Part shown: positions 1-14,000 of the stretch, piece after piece
Numbering within the stretch: position 1 is the first letter of the stretch
Layout of the letters: each line of letters starts with the position of its first letter
NCBI GenBank assembly: GCA_022414725.1
Contig: CM039466.1
Coordinates: 14,312,832 to 14,376,831, forward strand
DNA: 64,000 bases
Origin: Microglena sp. YARC
Taxonomy: Eukaryota; Chlorophyta; Chlorophyceae; Chlamydomonadales; Chlamydomonadaceae
Reading direction: 5' to 3'
The notes under the pieces: generated by a model
Told to the model about the DNA's origin: nothing
What the model saw: the letters and a program-made list of their open reading frames with translations, nothing else
Databases searched by the model: none
Program-made: the position numbers and the translations under genes

Positions 1-155
1 AATGTGCGTGAAAACACGCATGTCCAAGTTACACTCACTCCTCTTGGGTGTGCGTGTTTTTGGACGCAAACGCGTACATTTTAAACGTCCCTTATACGGT
101 GTAAACTTGCTACCGGTACCGTTATAAAAAAATCTGAACATCAAACATTGAAAGT

Positions 156-3100
156 CTATTCGTTGGTACGTGCTTCCTCCTTCCACACACGGAAGAAAGC
201 CGCTGGGTCTTTGGGGTCAAAGGATTTCCATGTAGGAAACTGAGAAGCCATATCATCAGCCTTGAGGAAGGGCAGCAAGGCAGGGAGGTGGGAGGATGAT
301 TTTGAAAGAGAGAGTGGAACTCGAACTTACTTCTGAAATTGTAACTTGGGGTTCAGCTTGTTTTTTAAATGTGGTACGAAAGACAGCAGCTAGGTCATGG
401 GTGTCATTGTATTTCCATGAATGTTATTACAGTCCAAGGAAAGACCAAAAAGGCTGCCCAATCATGATATTAGGAGGGGCTAAACAGAAATGCACTTAAG
501 AACTGAACACCAAACAATCGTTTTACTGACAGGGGCCCTGAGTTTGTGCTACTGTGATACAGGGTACTTCCATTGACCAAATTGGCCAGCACTTCAGCGC
601 ACTTGAAAAAAAACAGCGCTTTGTAGTGCAAAAAGCGCAAATATTGCTTGCTGCGCCCATAGGGTGTTGCAAAAAACTGCGCGAAACACGCAGCGGGGCT
701 AAAAAAGGCAGCGCGCCAGCGCGCGCTTGGAAGTAACCTGACTGTGATACATGTATTTTGCGATTCTCATCACACATTAATATTTTGTAATAGATATTTC
801 CATCATTCAAAGGATTCATGACCAGCCTCATGCCAGACCTCTTAAATAGTCAGCTTTTCCAGTTTATTTCAGGCTAGTTCAGAAGTTCAACCTGTCCATC
901 ATGTGCTATCTCAGGCTATTCTGGGCTATTCTAGGTTGTTTCAGGCTAGTTCAGAAGTCCAACCTGTTCATCATGTGCTACTCCAGGTTATTTCAGGCTA
1001 GTTCAGAAGTTCAACCAGTTCATCATGTGCTCAGCGCATATACATCGAACAAAGTGATGAAGCTACTAAGCGCAGTTTTGTTTTTCAAGTGTGCTAAAGC
1101 GCTGGACAATTTGGTCAATGGAAGTACCCTGGGCTAGACATGTAGAATTCCATTTAGAGCGGGCGGGTAGGGGCAGCGAAAGATATTCTGCCGCCTTCAA
1201 TCCTCTTTCACTTTTGTTTCCAGTCTGGAAATTTCGGAGCCATTTCCTTAGCCCTGGAAAAGGGTGGTGTGTACGTATGTTACAGTGCAGAGGTAGGCCA
1301 AATTGGCTAAAGGGACTTGCCCAAACGTGATAGGAAGGACTAAAAAGAAAAGGCATTGATGACCTGAACCCCAAACGATCGTTTTACTGACGGGGCCCCT
1401 GAGTTTGTGCTACAGAGATCATTTCATTCTACAATATAATGAAATCATCATCTCATCTGGGATTTGATAATTTAATTGTGGGATTTTTAATTGTGCGATT
1501 TCCTTTGCCCTGGAAAAGGGTGGGCAGCAACTCAGTAAGTCAGGGATACCTTTTTCTGTTTCTGTTTTTTTAACGGTTGAAGACAGCGAGCAGCGGAATT
1601 TTGGATTGGATACAATTTTCACGAGCCAGTCACTGGGCTAAGCCCAAAGATTTTGACAGTTCTGGACAGCGGGTTCTGTCAGCTTCTATACACACCAGGT
1701 TGCATTAGCTTTGGGGACGATACATAATATGTAATATTTGTTTACTGTGGAAGACGACGAGCAGCCAAATTGCTGGCTGAAGCTATGCAACCAAGTTCAA
1801 GTTCAAGTAAGGCAGGGAAGTGGGAGGCGGTTTTTGAAAGAGAGAAAGTAAATTGGAACTTGGTTTTCAAGTAGGAAGTTGGCTTTGGACTTGTTTCTGA
1901 AAGTGAAACGTAGGGTTGAGCTTGGTTTTGGAATTGGACACGAAAGACCGCTGCTGGGTCAATGCATGGTGCCAACCCTAAACCCTAAACCCTGGACACA
2001 AAATACCGTTGCTGGGTCAATGCATGGTGACAATGCACTTCCATGTTGGAAACTGTGAAGCCATTTTCTCAGCCCTCGAAAATGGGTGGGCAGCAAGGCA
2101 GGGATGTAGGAAGCGGGTTTTGAAAGTGGAAACAAAATACCGTTGCTGGGTCAATGCATGGTGACAATGCAATTCCATACTGGAAAATGTGAAGCCATTT
2201 TTCACCCTTGGAAAATGGGTGGGCAGCAATGCAGGGAGGTGGGAGGCGGGTTTTGAAAGAGAAAGATTAATTCGAGCTTGGTTTTGAAAGCTGGACTTGA
2301 ATCCCGATAAACAAAGCCAATACTTGCATGTATATAACAGTGCAATGTATGAATGCAACAACAGTGTCCTCACTTGAGGCTTGGGTACGCTTTTTCCAGG
2401 GTTACCAGTAGTTGACGGAAGACATGCTGATTCCCCCAAATACAAAAATCCAATACTGGTCTGTATATGGCAATGCTAGCGTATGAATGCAACAACAGTG
2501 TCCTCACTTGAGGCCTGGATATACCTTGTCCAGGGTTCCCATTATTAGTTGATGGAAGACAGGCTGATTCCCCCAAATACAAAAATCCAATACTGGTCTG
2601 TATATGGCAATGCTAGCGTATGAATGCAACAACAGTGTCCTCACTTGAGGCCTGGATATACCTTGTCCAGGGTTCCCATTATTAGTTGATGGAAGACAGG
2701 CTGATTCCCCCAAATACAAAAATCCAATACTGGTCTGTATATGACAATGCTAGCGTATGAATGCAACAACAGTGTCCTCACTTGAGGCCTGGATATGCTT
2801 TTTCCAGGGTTACCATTATAAGTTGACAGAAGAGGTGCTGATTCCCCCAAATAGAAAGCCAATACTGGTCTGCATATGACAATGCTGATGTATGAATGTG
2901 ACAACAGTGTCCTCACTTGAGGCCTAGATATGCTTTTTCCAGGGTTACCATCATAAGTTGACGGAAGAGGTGCTGATTCCCCCAAATAGAAAGCCAATAC
3001 TTGTCTGCATATGACAATGCTGATGTATGAATGTGACAACAGTGTTCTTACTTGATGCTTTGGTATGCTTTGTCCAGGGTTATGAGAAGTTGACGGAAGG

Positions 3101-3949
3101 CGTGCTGATTCCCCCCAGATGAAAAAGATAGAGTCAATACTGGCCTGTATATTACAGTGCAATGTATCAACGCAATAACAGTGTTCTCACTTGAGGCTTG
3201 GGTACGCTTTTTCCAGGGTTATCAGAAGTTGACGGAAGACGTGCTGGTTTCCCGCAGATGACAAATGGAGACCATCTTTGACCATCATCGCTTTCAAGTC
3301 CTGCGCTGCCCAGAAAGATTAAGTAGGCTAAGATGTGGGGCAAAGTAAAATATTTAAATGGTAAACAACGGAAAAGGTGCTGATCCCCCCCAGATGAAAG
3401 ATGGAGTCCATCTTTGATTAACATCTTGTTCAAGTCCTGCCAGGCCCAGAAATATTAACCAGATTAATATGTAACTATATTATACACCAAGCTGTTTAAG
3501 CTGATTAAGCTGTGGTGCTGAGTAAAATGTTGAAATGGTAATAACGGAAGAGGCGCTGATTTCCCCCAGATGAAAAATGGAGTCCATCGTTGATAAAAAT
3601 CGTGTACAAGTCCAGCAGTGCCAAGCAAGATTAAGCAGGCTAAGCTGTGGTGCGAAGTAAATTATTGGAAAGGTGAATAACGAAAGAAGGGCTGATTCCC
3701 CCCAGATGAAAAATGGAGTCCATCTTTGATAAAAATCTTGTACAAGTCCAGCAGTGCCAAGCAAGATTAAGCAGGTTAAGCTATGGTGCGAAGTAAATTA
3801 TTGGAAAGGTGAATAACGAAAGAAGGGCTGATTCCCCCCAGATGAAAAATGGAGTCCATATTTGATCCAAATCTTGTTTAAGTCAAAAAATAAAATATTG
3901 AAATGGTGAATGAAAGCAGTATACCGGATTTTAAAATACTGATGCCAAA

Positions 3950-3997
<48 letters not shown>

Positions 3998-6900
3998 AAA
4001 CATATAAATAAATAATATGAGGTACATATTGGTGGCAAATAAAATATTGAAATGGTGAATGAAAACAATGTACCGGATTTTCCTAATTGCTTCATTGCGT
4101 GTCCCCTATGCTTGTCTATTTGATGATACTTGGAAGACCCCCCGAATGTTGTGAAGCAGACTTGTATTGGTTAAACTGTGGCCTGTGTATGACAATGTAA
4201 TGTGTATGTACTATGTATGTCCTGTGTATGTAATGTGTATGTACTGTGTATTTGTACAGTCCAGGGGTAGCCAAATAGGCTAAAGGGACTTGCCCAACCT
4301 TACAAACAGGAAAGTCAGGCACCAAGTAGGCAAACTGTGTGTATATATATTTACAGTCCAGGGGTAGGCCAAATAGGCTAAAGGGACTTGCCCAACCTTA
4401 CAAACAGGAAAGGCAGTTTAAAAAACAAGCACTGGTGCACTACATGACATTGGAATGAAATAAATATGTCTCAAACTCAATACCTGTGGTGCCAAGTAAC
4501 AGTTTTTGTTTTCATGCGACGCGTCGCAAATTTAGCGACTCGGTGCAACCCCAGCGCGATGCACTGGCCCTGAACCCCGTGCAGCTCGAAGCACGGAGCC
4601 CATACATGAACAAACAGGAACATTCATGAAAATATATGAACATACATGAACATACATTAACACACATGCACATACAAGAACATAAGTTAACACACATACA
4701 CATCCATGAATGTACATTAACGTACAAGAACATCCATTAACATACATTAACGTACATGAACATACATTAACACACATGCACATCCATGAACATGCATTAA
4801 CGTACATGAACATACATGAACATACATTAACTTGCATGCACGTACATTAACACACATGCACATACGTAAACATACATTAACGTACATGAACATACATTAA
4901 CACACATGCACATCCACGAACATACATTAAGGTACATGAACATACATTAACACACATGCACATCCATGAACATACATTAACGTACATGAACATACATTAA
5001 CACACATGCACATCCATGAACATGCATTAACGTACATGAACATACATTAACATACATTAACTTGCATGCATGTACATTAACACACATGCACATACGTAAA
5101 CATACATTAACGTACATGAACATACATGGGCACAAACACATAAATGGTACGCCTTATTACGAGGTGTTAAGTTGAGGGGGCCAGTCCGTTTGCTTGCACT
5201 GGGGCCAACTACCAGATACATGGACACATAAAACTCTCCCACCTTCTCTAGCATCATAGATGACCACAAATCAACCACTGGCACATCCATCCAAGCACCG
5301 AACCATGATCTCAACCTCATTGTGCGTCCACTCCCCCCCCCCCCCCCCCCCCCCCCACACACACACACCACTGTAGCTTGGAGCTTTGGATAGTGGTGGA
5401 CAGACATAGCCTCACTGAAAGTCAACGCCCCCCCCCCCCCACACACACCACCACCACCACCAGCACATCCCCACCCACCTTTTCGCCCATCATGGATGAC
5501 CACAAATCAACCACTGGCACATTCAGCTCCGAGCCCAGATCCTTGCAGCTCTCTGCATATGTCTTAGTCACATTGTTGTATCGGTCCAGGGCCATGCCAG
5601 CAGCCTTTTCCTCACCGTGTATCTGCATGACGTAGAAGGTTTTAAGTGTAGGGTTTAGGGTGTAGGGTGTAGGGATCCTTGCAGCTCTCTGCATATGTCT
5701 GAGTTACATTTGTATAGCGGTCCAGGGCCATGTCAGCAGCCTTATCCTCACCAAATACCTGCATGATGTAGAAGGTTCAAAGTTTAGGGTTTAGTGGTTA
5801 GGGTTTATGGTCTAGGGTGTAGGATGTAGGGATCCTTGCAGCTCTCTGCATTTGTCTGAGTTACATTTTTATAGCGGTCCAGGGCCATGCCAGCAGCCTT
5901 GGCCTCACCAAATACCTGCATGATGTAGAAGGTTCAAAGTTTAGGATTTATAGTCTAGGGTGTAGGATTTAGGGATCCTTGCAGCTCCCTGCATATGTAT
6001 TAGTTACATTTTTATAGCGGTCCAGGCCCATGCCAGCAGCCTTGGCCTCATCAAGTTGCTGCACGGCGCAGAAGTTTTTAAGTTTAGGATTTAGGGGTTA
6101 GAGATCCGTGCAGCTCTCTGCACATGTCTTAGTGACTTTGTTGTAGCGGTCCAGTGCCATGTCAGCAGCTGCAGCCTCATCATACTGCAGCTTGACAGGT
6201 TGTAAAAGTTATAGGGTTTAGGGTTTAGGGTTTCTGGTCATCAGCTGCAGCCTCACCAAACTGCTGTATGCCAGTTTGTAAAAGGTTTAGGGCTTGGGGT
6301 TTAGGGTGCAGGTTTTTCTGGTCAGCAGCTGCAGCCTCACCATATTGTGGCATGCTGACAAATTGTACAAGGTTTAGAACATTTACAAGGAAAATAAGTA
6401 GGGTTGGGCCGACATATAAACATATACCGTACTGCTCTCAAAATTTAACGGTTGCAAAATTTGACGGCTTTTGTTTTGGGTTTTATTCTAAATTGACGGT
6501 TTACATAGACGTTTTTTTTAATAGGAATATAAATTGACGTTACACATTTGACGGTTTCCATTTTAATAAAATCCATTTATGCAACTGAACGTATGTACTT
6601 AATCATGTTACACTGGTTCATGGTACAATATTAGGGTACACTGTTCTAGGACCTGCAAAGGAGTGTACATATAATACTGCAATGATCCAAACATCTTGTT
6701 CAGCATAACACTACCGGTACTCTTTGAAATCGTTTTCATTAACTCCTGAAATCATCTCTTGCTCAGTTAATGTCAGAAACATAAGCATAACGTATGTTCC
6801 TGTATTGCTCAGCGACCTAGAAGGACCAAGGTAAGGTTTTGCTACGGCTACAATATGCACGTACCGTATTCTGTATACTTCACTCCAATGCACATATATG

Positions 6901-9231
6901 TTGACTTCCTATCCCCATTGCCTCTGCTCTTTTTGTACCTGTCAGCCTTTTACCTCCTCTAACCTTTCCCATTCCTAGTGTGCCCTAATTCAAACAATTG
7001 GAGCAAGGAAGAGTGGTTAAAGATGGCCACAAGGTCTGTGCTCCTAAACTCATTATTTTTGTCAGATGAGGCATCTGAATATGCAGACAGATGCAGGCGG
7101 TCCCAGGGATCTCATATCACTAAAAAATGTAGTGTTTGGCCCACTGAGCAGTGAGATATGTGCATTCTAGTGATGCACCTAATATTGGCCAAACAACCGA
7201 TTTGACGGTTTTTTCGTTGTGTAATATACCGTACGCCACGATTTGACGGTTGCTCCCGTCAATTTAAACCGTTAAATTTTGAGAGCAGTACGGTAATACA
7301 CGTGTATACGTTTAAACGTATAAATACGCTGTATATTTTTCTCGAATCGTATTGTGGCATGCCAACAAGGTGTACAAAGTTTAGAACGTTTACAACGAAA
7401 ATAAGATGTAGCGTCGCATGCGACGCTAAAAAATGGCGGAAAGTGTTCACGACGGAGCAACAGATGGCAACGGAAGGGACTTACTTACGAGACCGTTGGC
7501 TGACGAGTCAGGCTTCAATTTTCCGGTCGGTCGTTCGGTCGGTTGGACGGACAAATGTGTAACCCTGGGGGCTCCCGCCCCCTTGAAGAGGGTGCTCCGC
7601 CAATAAGATGTATAGGGTATAAGAGAGTGATGAGGTATGAGTTTATAGGGTATAGCAGAGTGATACGGTATGTATCCTGCTACCCCTGTACTGTATCCTG
7701 CTACCCCTGTACTGTATCCTGCTACCCCTGTACTGTATCCTGCTACCCCTGTACTGTATCCTGCTACCCCTGAACTGTATCCTGCTACCCCTGTACTGTA
7801 TCCTGCTACCCCTGTACTGTAACGCACACATACATTCCCACCCTTTTCAGGATGTCCCTTCGCTCATCCTCTGACACTGGAGGAGACGTGATGAAAATGA
7901 CGTTGCTCATCTATGAAGTCAATTTGTGTTAAAGTGTGAGCGGCGAGCTCACCCACAGTTCGATCTTACCACACGGTGGTGGGTAGGGTATCCCGGATAC
8001 CTTAGACCCGACTGAACTGTACGAACCCTAGACTGTTGCCGTGCAACGACAGGCCCTTTGGATCCGTGGATAGGACCAGAGGGCAGCTAGGGCCGGGTAC
8101 CTTGTAACATAAGGCACTCCTTACTAATGATGTCCTTACTAAGCTGACGAGCTAAGTGACCTGCTGAGGTGTTGTTGGCAGTTGTTATCTTGACAGCTAT
8201 TAACACTGGGCTCATCCCCAGCATCAAGGTTGATTGCATTAGTTAAGCCTCGTTAGTACGTTCTATTATTGCTTACACTACCCCTGCACTCTAACATACA
8301 CATACATTTACCCACATACGTTCACCCATTTCAGGATGTTCCTTCGCCCACCCTCTGACTCTGGCTTAGGCGTGATGGGAATGATCCTGATAATCTATTG
8401 AGTCAACTTGTGTTAACTGGCTAACCCTGCACTCTAACACACACATACATGCGCACCCATTTCAGGATGTCCCTTTGCCCATCCTCTGACACTGGAGGAG
8501 ACGTGATGATAATGATGTTGCTCATCTATGAAGTCAATTTGGGTTAACTGGCTACCCCTGCATTGTGACGCACACATACAGTCTTTCCCATTGTAGGATG
8601 TTCCCTTCGCCCATCCTCTGACATTGGCGGAGACGTGATGGGAATGATCCTGATAACCTGTGAAGTCAATTTGTGTTCACTGGCTACGCCTGCACTCTAA
8701 CACACACATACATACGCACCCATTTCAGGATGTCCCTTCGCCCACCCTCCGAAACTGGCGGAGACGTGATGATAATGATGTTGCTCATATATGAAGACAA
8801 TTTGGGTTAACTGGCTACCCCTGCACTCGTACACATACATTCACCCACATACGTTCACCCATTTCAGGACGTCCACTCACCCGCTCTCTGACTCTGGCTT
8901 GGGCGTGATGGGAATGATCCTCATAATCCGTGTAGTCCATTTTAATTCATTGGCTACCCCCTGGACTGTAACATACACATACAACATTTAATCTGTTCAA
9001 TTAAAATTAAAAGTGATACAGGGGGCTGCAGGGGGCGGAAGTTTTGTTTTAGTAGAATATGTAATAGAAAGATACAGGAGGAGCCCTGGCTTCAAAATTG
9101 TCAGTCAGGCCGATCGATTTTATCTGAGAATGGGGCTGTAATGGAATATTTTATGGCGATATTTTACTTAGAGTTACTTTACTTGAGTTATTTTACTTGA
9201 GTTACTTTTTAGGTCATTCTGAGCACCTCAT

Positions 9232-9273
<42 letters not shown>

Positions 9274-11019
9274 GGGTTTTAAGTAAAAAATAATGCATTC
9301 TTAACTATTTCAGGACGTCCCTTCTCCCATCCTCTGACACTGGCGGAGGCGTGATGATAATGATGTTGCTCATCTATGAAGTCAATTTGGGTTAACTGGC
9401 TACCCCTGCACTCTAACAATCACATACATTCACCCACATACATTCTTACCCATTTCAGGACGTCTCTTCTCCCGTCCTCTGACACTGGTGGTGGCGTGAT
9501 GAGGATGATGTTTTTCACTCCCTTCTTTCGAAGGAACTCCACAATCTTTTTCAAATTGTCCTTGTACTCCAGCAGCGGTATGTGATGCGGCCTGTGTAGA
9601 GAAGTGAGGTGGTGTGGGGGAGGACTGTGAGGAGGGGAGCGGTGGTGGCCATGGTGGCAGCGGTGGCGTGATGAAGATGTGGTTCACTCCCTTCTTTTGC
9701 ACGAACTCAACAATATTTTCAAATTGTCCTTGTACTCCAGCAGCGGTATGTGATGCGGCCTGTGTAGAGAAGTGAGGTGGTGTGGGGGAGGACTGTGAGG
9801 AGGGGAGCGGTGGTGGCCATGGTGGCAGCGGTGGCGTGATGAAGATGTGGTTCACTCCCTTCTTTTGCACGAACTCAACAATATTTTCAAATTGTCCTTG
9901 TACTCCAGCAGCGGTATGTGATGCGGCCTGTGTAGAGAAGTGAGGTGGTGTGGGGGAGGACTGTGAGGAGGGGAGCGGTGGTGGCCATGGTGGCAGCGGT
10001 GGCGTGATGAGGATGTGGTTCACTCCCTTCTTTTGCACGAACTCAACAATATTTTCAAATTGTCCATGTACTCCAGAAGCGGAATGTGATGCTCGCTGTG
10101 TAGAGAATTTAGGTGGTGTGGGGGGAGGACTGTGAGGAGGGGAGCAGCGGTGGGCATGGCGGCAGCGGTGGCGTGAAGAGGATGATGCAGTTCGTTCCCT
10201 TGTTTCGAATGAACTCCACAATATTTTCCAAATTGTCCTTGTACTCCAGCAGCGGAATGTGATTTACCCTGCGTAGAGAATTGAGGTGGTGTGGGGGAGG
10301 ACTGTGAGGAGGGAGGCGGTGATAGCAGTGGTGACGTGAGTATACTGGTGTTGTTAATTCCCTTGTCTCGAATGAACTCCACAATATTTTCCAAATTTTC
10401 CTTGTACTCCAGCAGCAGAATGTGATTTGCCCTGCGTAGAGAATTGAGGTGGTGTGGGGGAGGACTGTGAGGAGGGAGGCGGTGATAGCAGTGGTGGCGT
10501 GAGTATACTGGTGTTGTTCATTCCCTTGTCTCGAATGAACTCAACAATATTTCCCAAATTTTCCTTGTACTCAAGCAGCAGAATGTGATATGCCCTGCGT
10601 AGAGAATTGAGGTGGGGTGGGGGAGGACTGTGAGAAGGGAGGCGGTGGTGGCGGTGGTGGCGGTGGTGGCGTGAGTATAATGATATTGTGACTCCCTTTT
10701 TTTTAATGAACTCCACAATCTTTTTCAAATTGTCCTTGTACTCCAGCAACGGAATGTGCTGGCGATCCCTCGACCTGTATGTGTAGGGAACGGCAATATG
10801 ATATCATATAATATCATGTCATCATATTAAATCATATGATGCCGGCAGTCTGACTAGGCCAAAGTTACCATTTATGTACAATATCATATGATGCAATTTG
10901 TATGGTATCATATGATATCATACCCGCCTTTGCTCAGCATCAGATGATAGATGGCTGACGTATCAGGCTTTGTCTCGTTCACACCGGTCGGTCGATCAAA
11001 CGAACGGACAACGGGGTGA

Positions 11020-11053
<34 letters not shown>

Positions 11054-14000
11054 CAGAAGGGGGGAAATGCCTAAAACTCATCATATGATTTCAAATCGCC
11101 GTTCCCTACCCATGGCTAAAACTCTGCATGAGGGATCACATTCATGATGTGAATGAGAGGGCTGAGATGGATCAGATTCACACGGATCACATGGATCACA
11201 TGGATCAGATGTATGGTGTGAATGCGAGGGCTGAGATGGATCAGGTTCACATGGATCACATGGATCAGATTCATAATAAGGATGCGAGGGCTGAGATGGA
11301 TCAGATTCATGATGTGAATGCGAGGGCTGGGATGGATCAGGTTCACATGGATCACATGGATCAGATTCATGATAAGGATGCGAGGGCTGAGATGGATCAG
11401 ATTCATGATGTGAATGCGAGGGCTGGGATGGATCAGGTTCACATGGATCACATGGATCACATGGATCAGATTCATGATGTGAACGAGAGGGCTGAGATTA
11501 GGCCAACCAACTACCCAGGCCCTAGGGGCATTGCCGCATCATTGTCTCTGAAGAGGGTGATGATGGTGGTGATAATGGCGGTGGTGGTTGTGGTGGTGGT
11601 GGTGGTTGAGGTGGTAGTGGTGGTGGTGGTGGTGGTGGAGTTTGATTCCTGACTTTCTGACCAACACCTACCCAAGTGCTTGAGGCATTACCGCATCATT
11701 GGCTCCGAAGAGGGTGATGAAGGTGTTGAGGGTGATGATGATGGTGGTGGAGATGGTGGTGGTGGTGGTGGTGGTGGTTGATTCCTGACTTTCTGACCAC
11801 TACCTACCTAGGTGCTTGAGGCATTACCGCATTTTTGGCTACGAAGAGGGTGATGAGGGTGTTGAGGGTGATAATGATGGTGGTGGAGATGGTGGTGGTG
11901 GTGGTGGTGGTTGATTCCTGACTTTCTGACCACCACCTACCCAGGTGCTTTTGGAATTACCGCATCGTTGGCTCCGAAGAGGGTGATGAGGGTGTTGAGG
12001 GTGATGATGAGGGTGGTGGTGGTGGAGGTTGATTGCGGACTTTCTGACCACCACCTACATATCGTTGGCTCCAACCATTAGCAGGAGGTGCTGGAATAAA
12101 TGAGCTAGATGCTACATGCTAGGTACCTTACATATTTTAAATTCAGTAAGCCATATAGGCAACTACCTACCACACCACCTACCACCTACCACACCACACC
12201 ACCTACCCAGGCGCATGAGGCATTGCCGCATCGTTGGCTCCGAAGAAGACAGTGACCAGCTGCACGTTGGTGGCATCGTGGAAAATGTAGTCCATCATCT
12301 CTAGGGCCCAACGGGTGTTGTAGCCTGAAAACCCTCGCAGCACAATATCAGCCTGTGAGAGGGACATGTGGGTGCAGTATGTGGGTTGTTTGGTTGTTTG
12401 GTTGTTTGGTTGTTTGCTTGGTAGGTAGGTTGGTTAGTTGGTTGGTTGGTTGGTTGGTTGGTTTAAACACACACACACACACACGCACGCGCGCACACGA
12501 AAACGCAACTCCTTCCTGCCACACCCTCATCCCCAACATCTACCCCACCAACCCACACCACACCACACAAACACACACCTCCACTCCCTCCTGCCATTCC
12601 CCATCCTCTGTCCTTCTTCCACCCCACAACACACACCTTCATTGAGTACATCTGGGTGAGGGCAGTCGCCCAGCCCCGGGCCCCGCTATTTGCATCATAT
12701 GATATTGTTTATAAATGGTAGCTTTAGCCTAGTCAGACTGCCGGCATCATATGATATCATATGAAGCCGTGATAGCATAATGCTGTTCCATACACATGGG
12801 TGAGGGCTGATGCCCAGCCCCGGGCAGTGTTTTTTATTTCAGATTTCTGTAGTCCAAGTTGAGTAGCTACTTGGGCTACTCAACCCTGATTTCAGGATAG
12901 TTGCGTAGCCATAGCATGGCGGAGCGCGAAGCGCGGAGCCTAGGGGGGGCGGGAGGCAGCGTGACCCGATATCGGGGGTCCGGGGGTTGTAGCAATCGAC
13001 GGAATGGCGACGGAATGGCGACGCGTCGTCGAAAAAAGAAACACTGGCCCCGGGCCCCGCGATGAGCCCACTCAGTAAAAAACAGCCCCCATGCCATCAC
13101 TATCACCCCACTTCCAACTCAAACTTACACGCGAATATAAACTTGAACACACACAATAATACCCTGATGAACACACACACATACGCATGCACACACTTAC
13201 ACACACTAACACACACGCACACACACAATAACAACCTGTTGCCACCCACCCTCATTGGGTATACATGGGTGAGGGCAGATGCCCAGCCTCGTGCCTCTTG
13301 ATTAGTCCTCTCAGCCAATGAATCACCGAACAAAATCACACACACACACACACACACACACACATAAATACCCTCCTTACACCCACTGTCCTTGAGTACA
13401 CATGGGTAAGGGCAGGTGCCCAGCCCCGTGCCTCGTGATGGGCCCTCCCAGTCAGAGAATCAACAAACAATATAGTGCACACACATGTACACTTACACAC
13501 ATACATACACACATGTACACATGCACACACACAAATACCCTCCAGCCACCCACCTTCCTTGAGTACACATGGGTGAGGCCAGATGCCCAACCTCGTGCCT
13601 CTCGATGTGCCCTATCAGTCAACTAAACAAACAATATAGCGCACACACACATGCACACACATGTACACGTGCACAGACACACACTTACACACCCGCGCAC
13701 ACACACATATAAATACCCTCCAGCCACCCACCTTCCTTGAGTACACATGGGTGAGGCCAGATGCCCAACATCGTGCCTCTTGATGGGCTCTCTCAGTCAA
13801 CGAATCAACAAAAAATTCAGTGCACACACACACATGTACACTTACACACACACAAATACCCTCCAGCCACCCACCTTCCTTGCATACACATTGGTGAGGC
13901 CAGATGCCCATCCTCGGGCCTCTTGGTAACCCCTCTCAGTCAACGAATCCCCAAACAGTACTATCTTCGGTCTCTCGAATATGAACGACTTTGGCTGTAT

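Larger units (their letters stand above)
1200..2240 (-). repeat. Decayed copies of the esterase exon 6 acceptor edge
   Basis: Reading the minus strand, at least four blocks (near 1215-1265, 1498-1545, 2050-2110, 2180-2235) repeat a pyrimidine tract ending in AG followed by a version of GGCTGAGAAAATGGCTTC, the start of exon 6. All run into early stops, unlike the terminal copy at 156-260. Parts of the block around 1930-2190 are also duplicated directly. These are acceptor-side copies of the last exon. Confidence 0.7.

Noticed and set aside
2340..3190. CRISPR-like array of direct repeats
   Set aside because: Units are contiguous without unique spacers, are derived from exon 5, and the genome is eukaryotic.
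7929..8278. tRNA-derived SINE, because of a GTTCGATCTTA word
   Set aside because: No matching A box, no tRNA fold and no A-tail or target duplication could be seen.
9430..10749. Long Pro/His-rich minus-strand open frames as separate proteins
   Set aside because: They are concatenated copies of esterase exon 3 5' ends with intronic pyrimidine tracts, read through in frame by chance.
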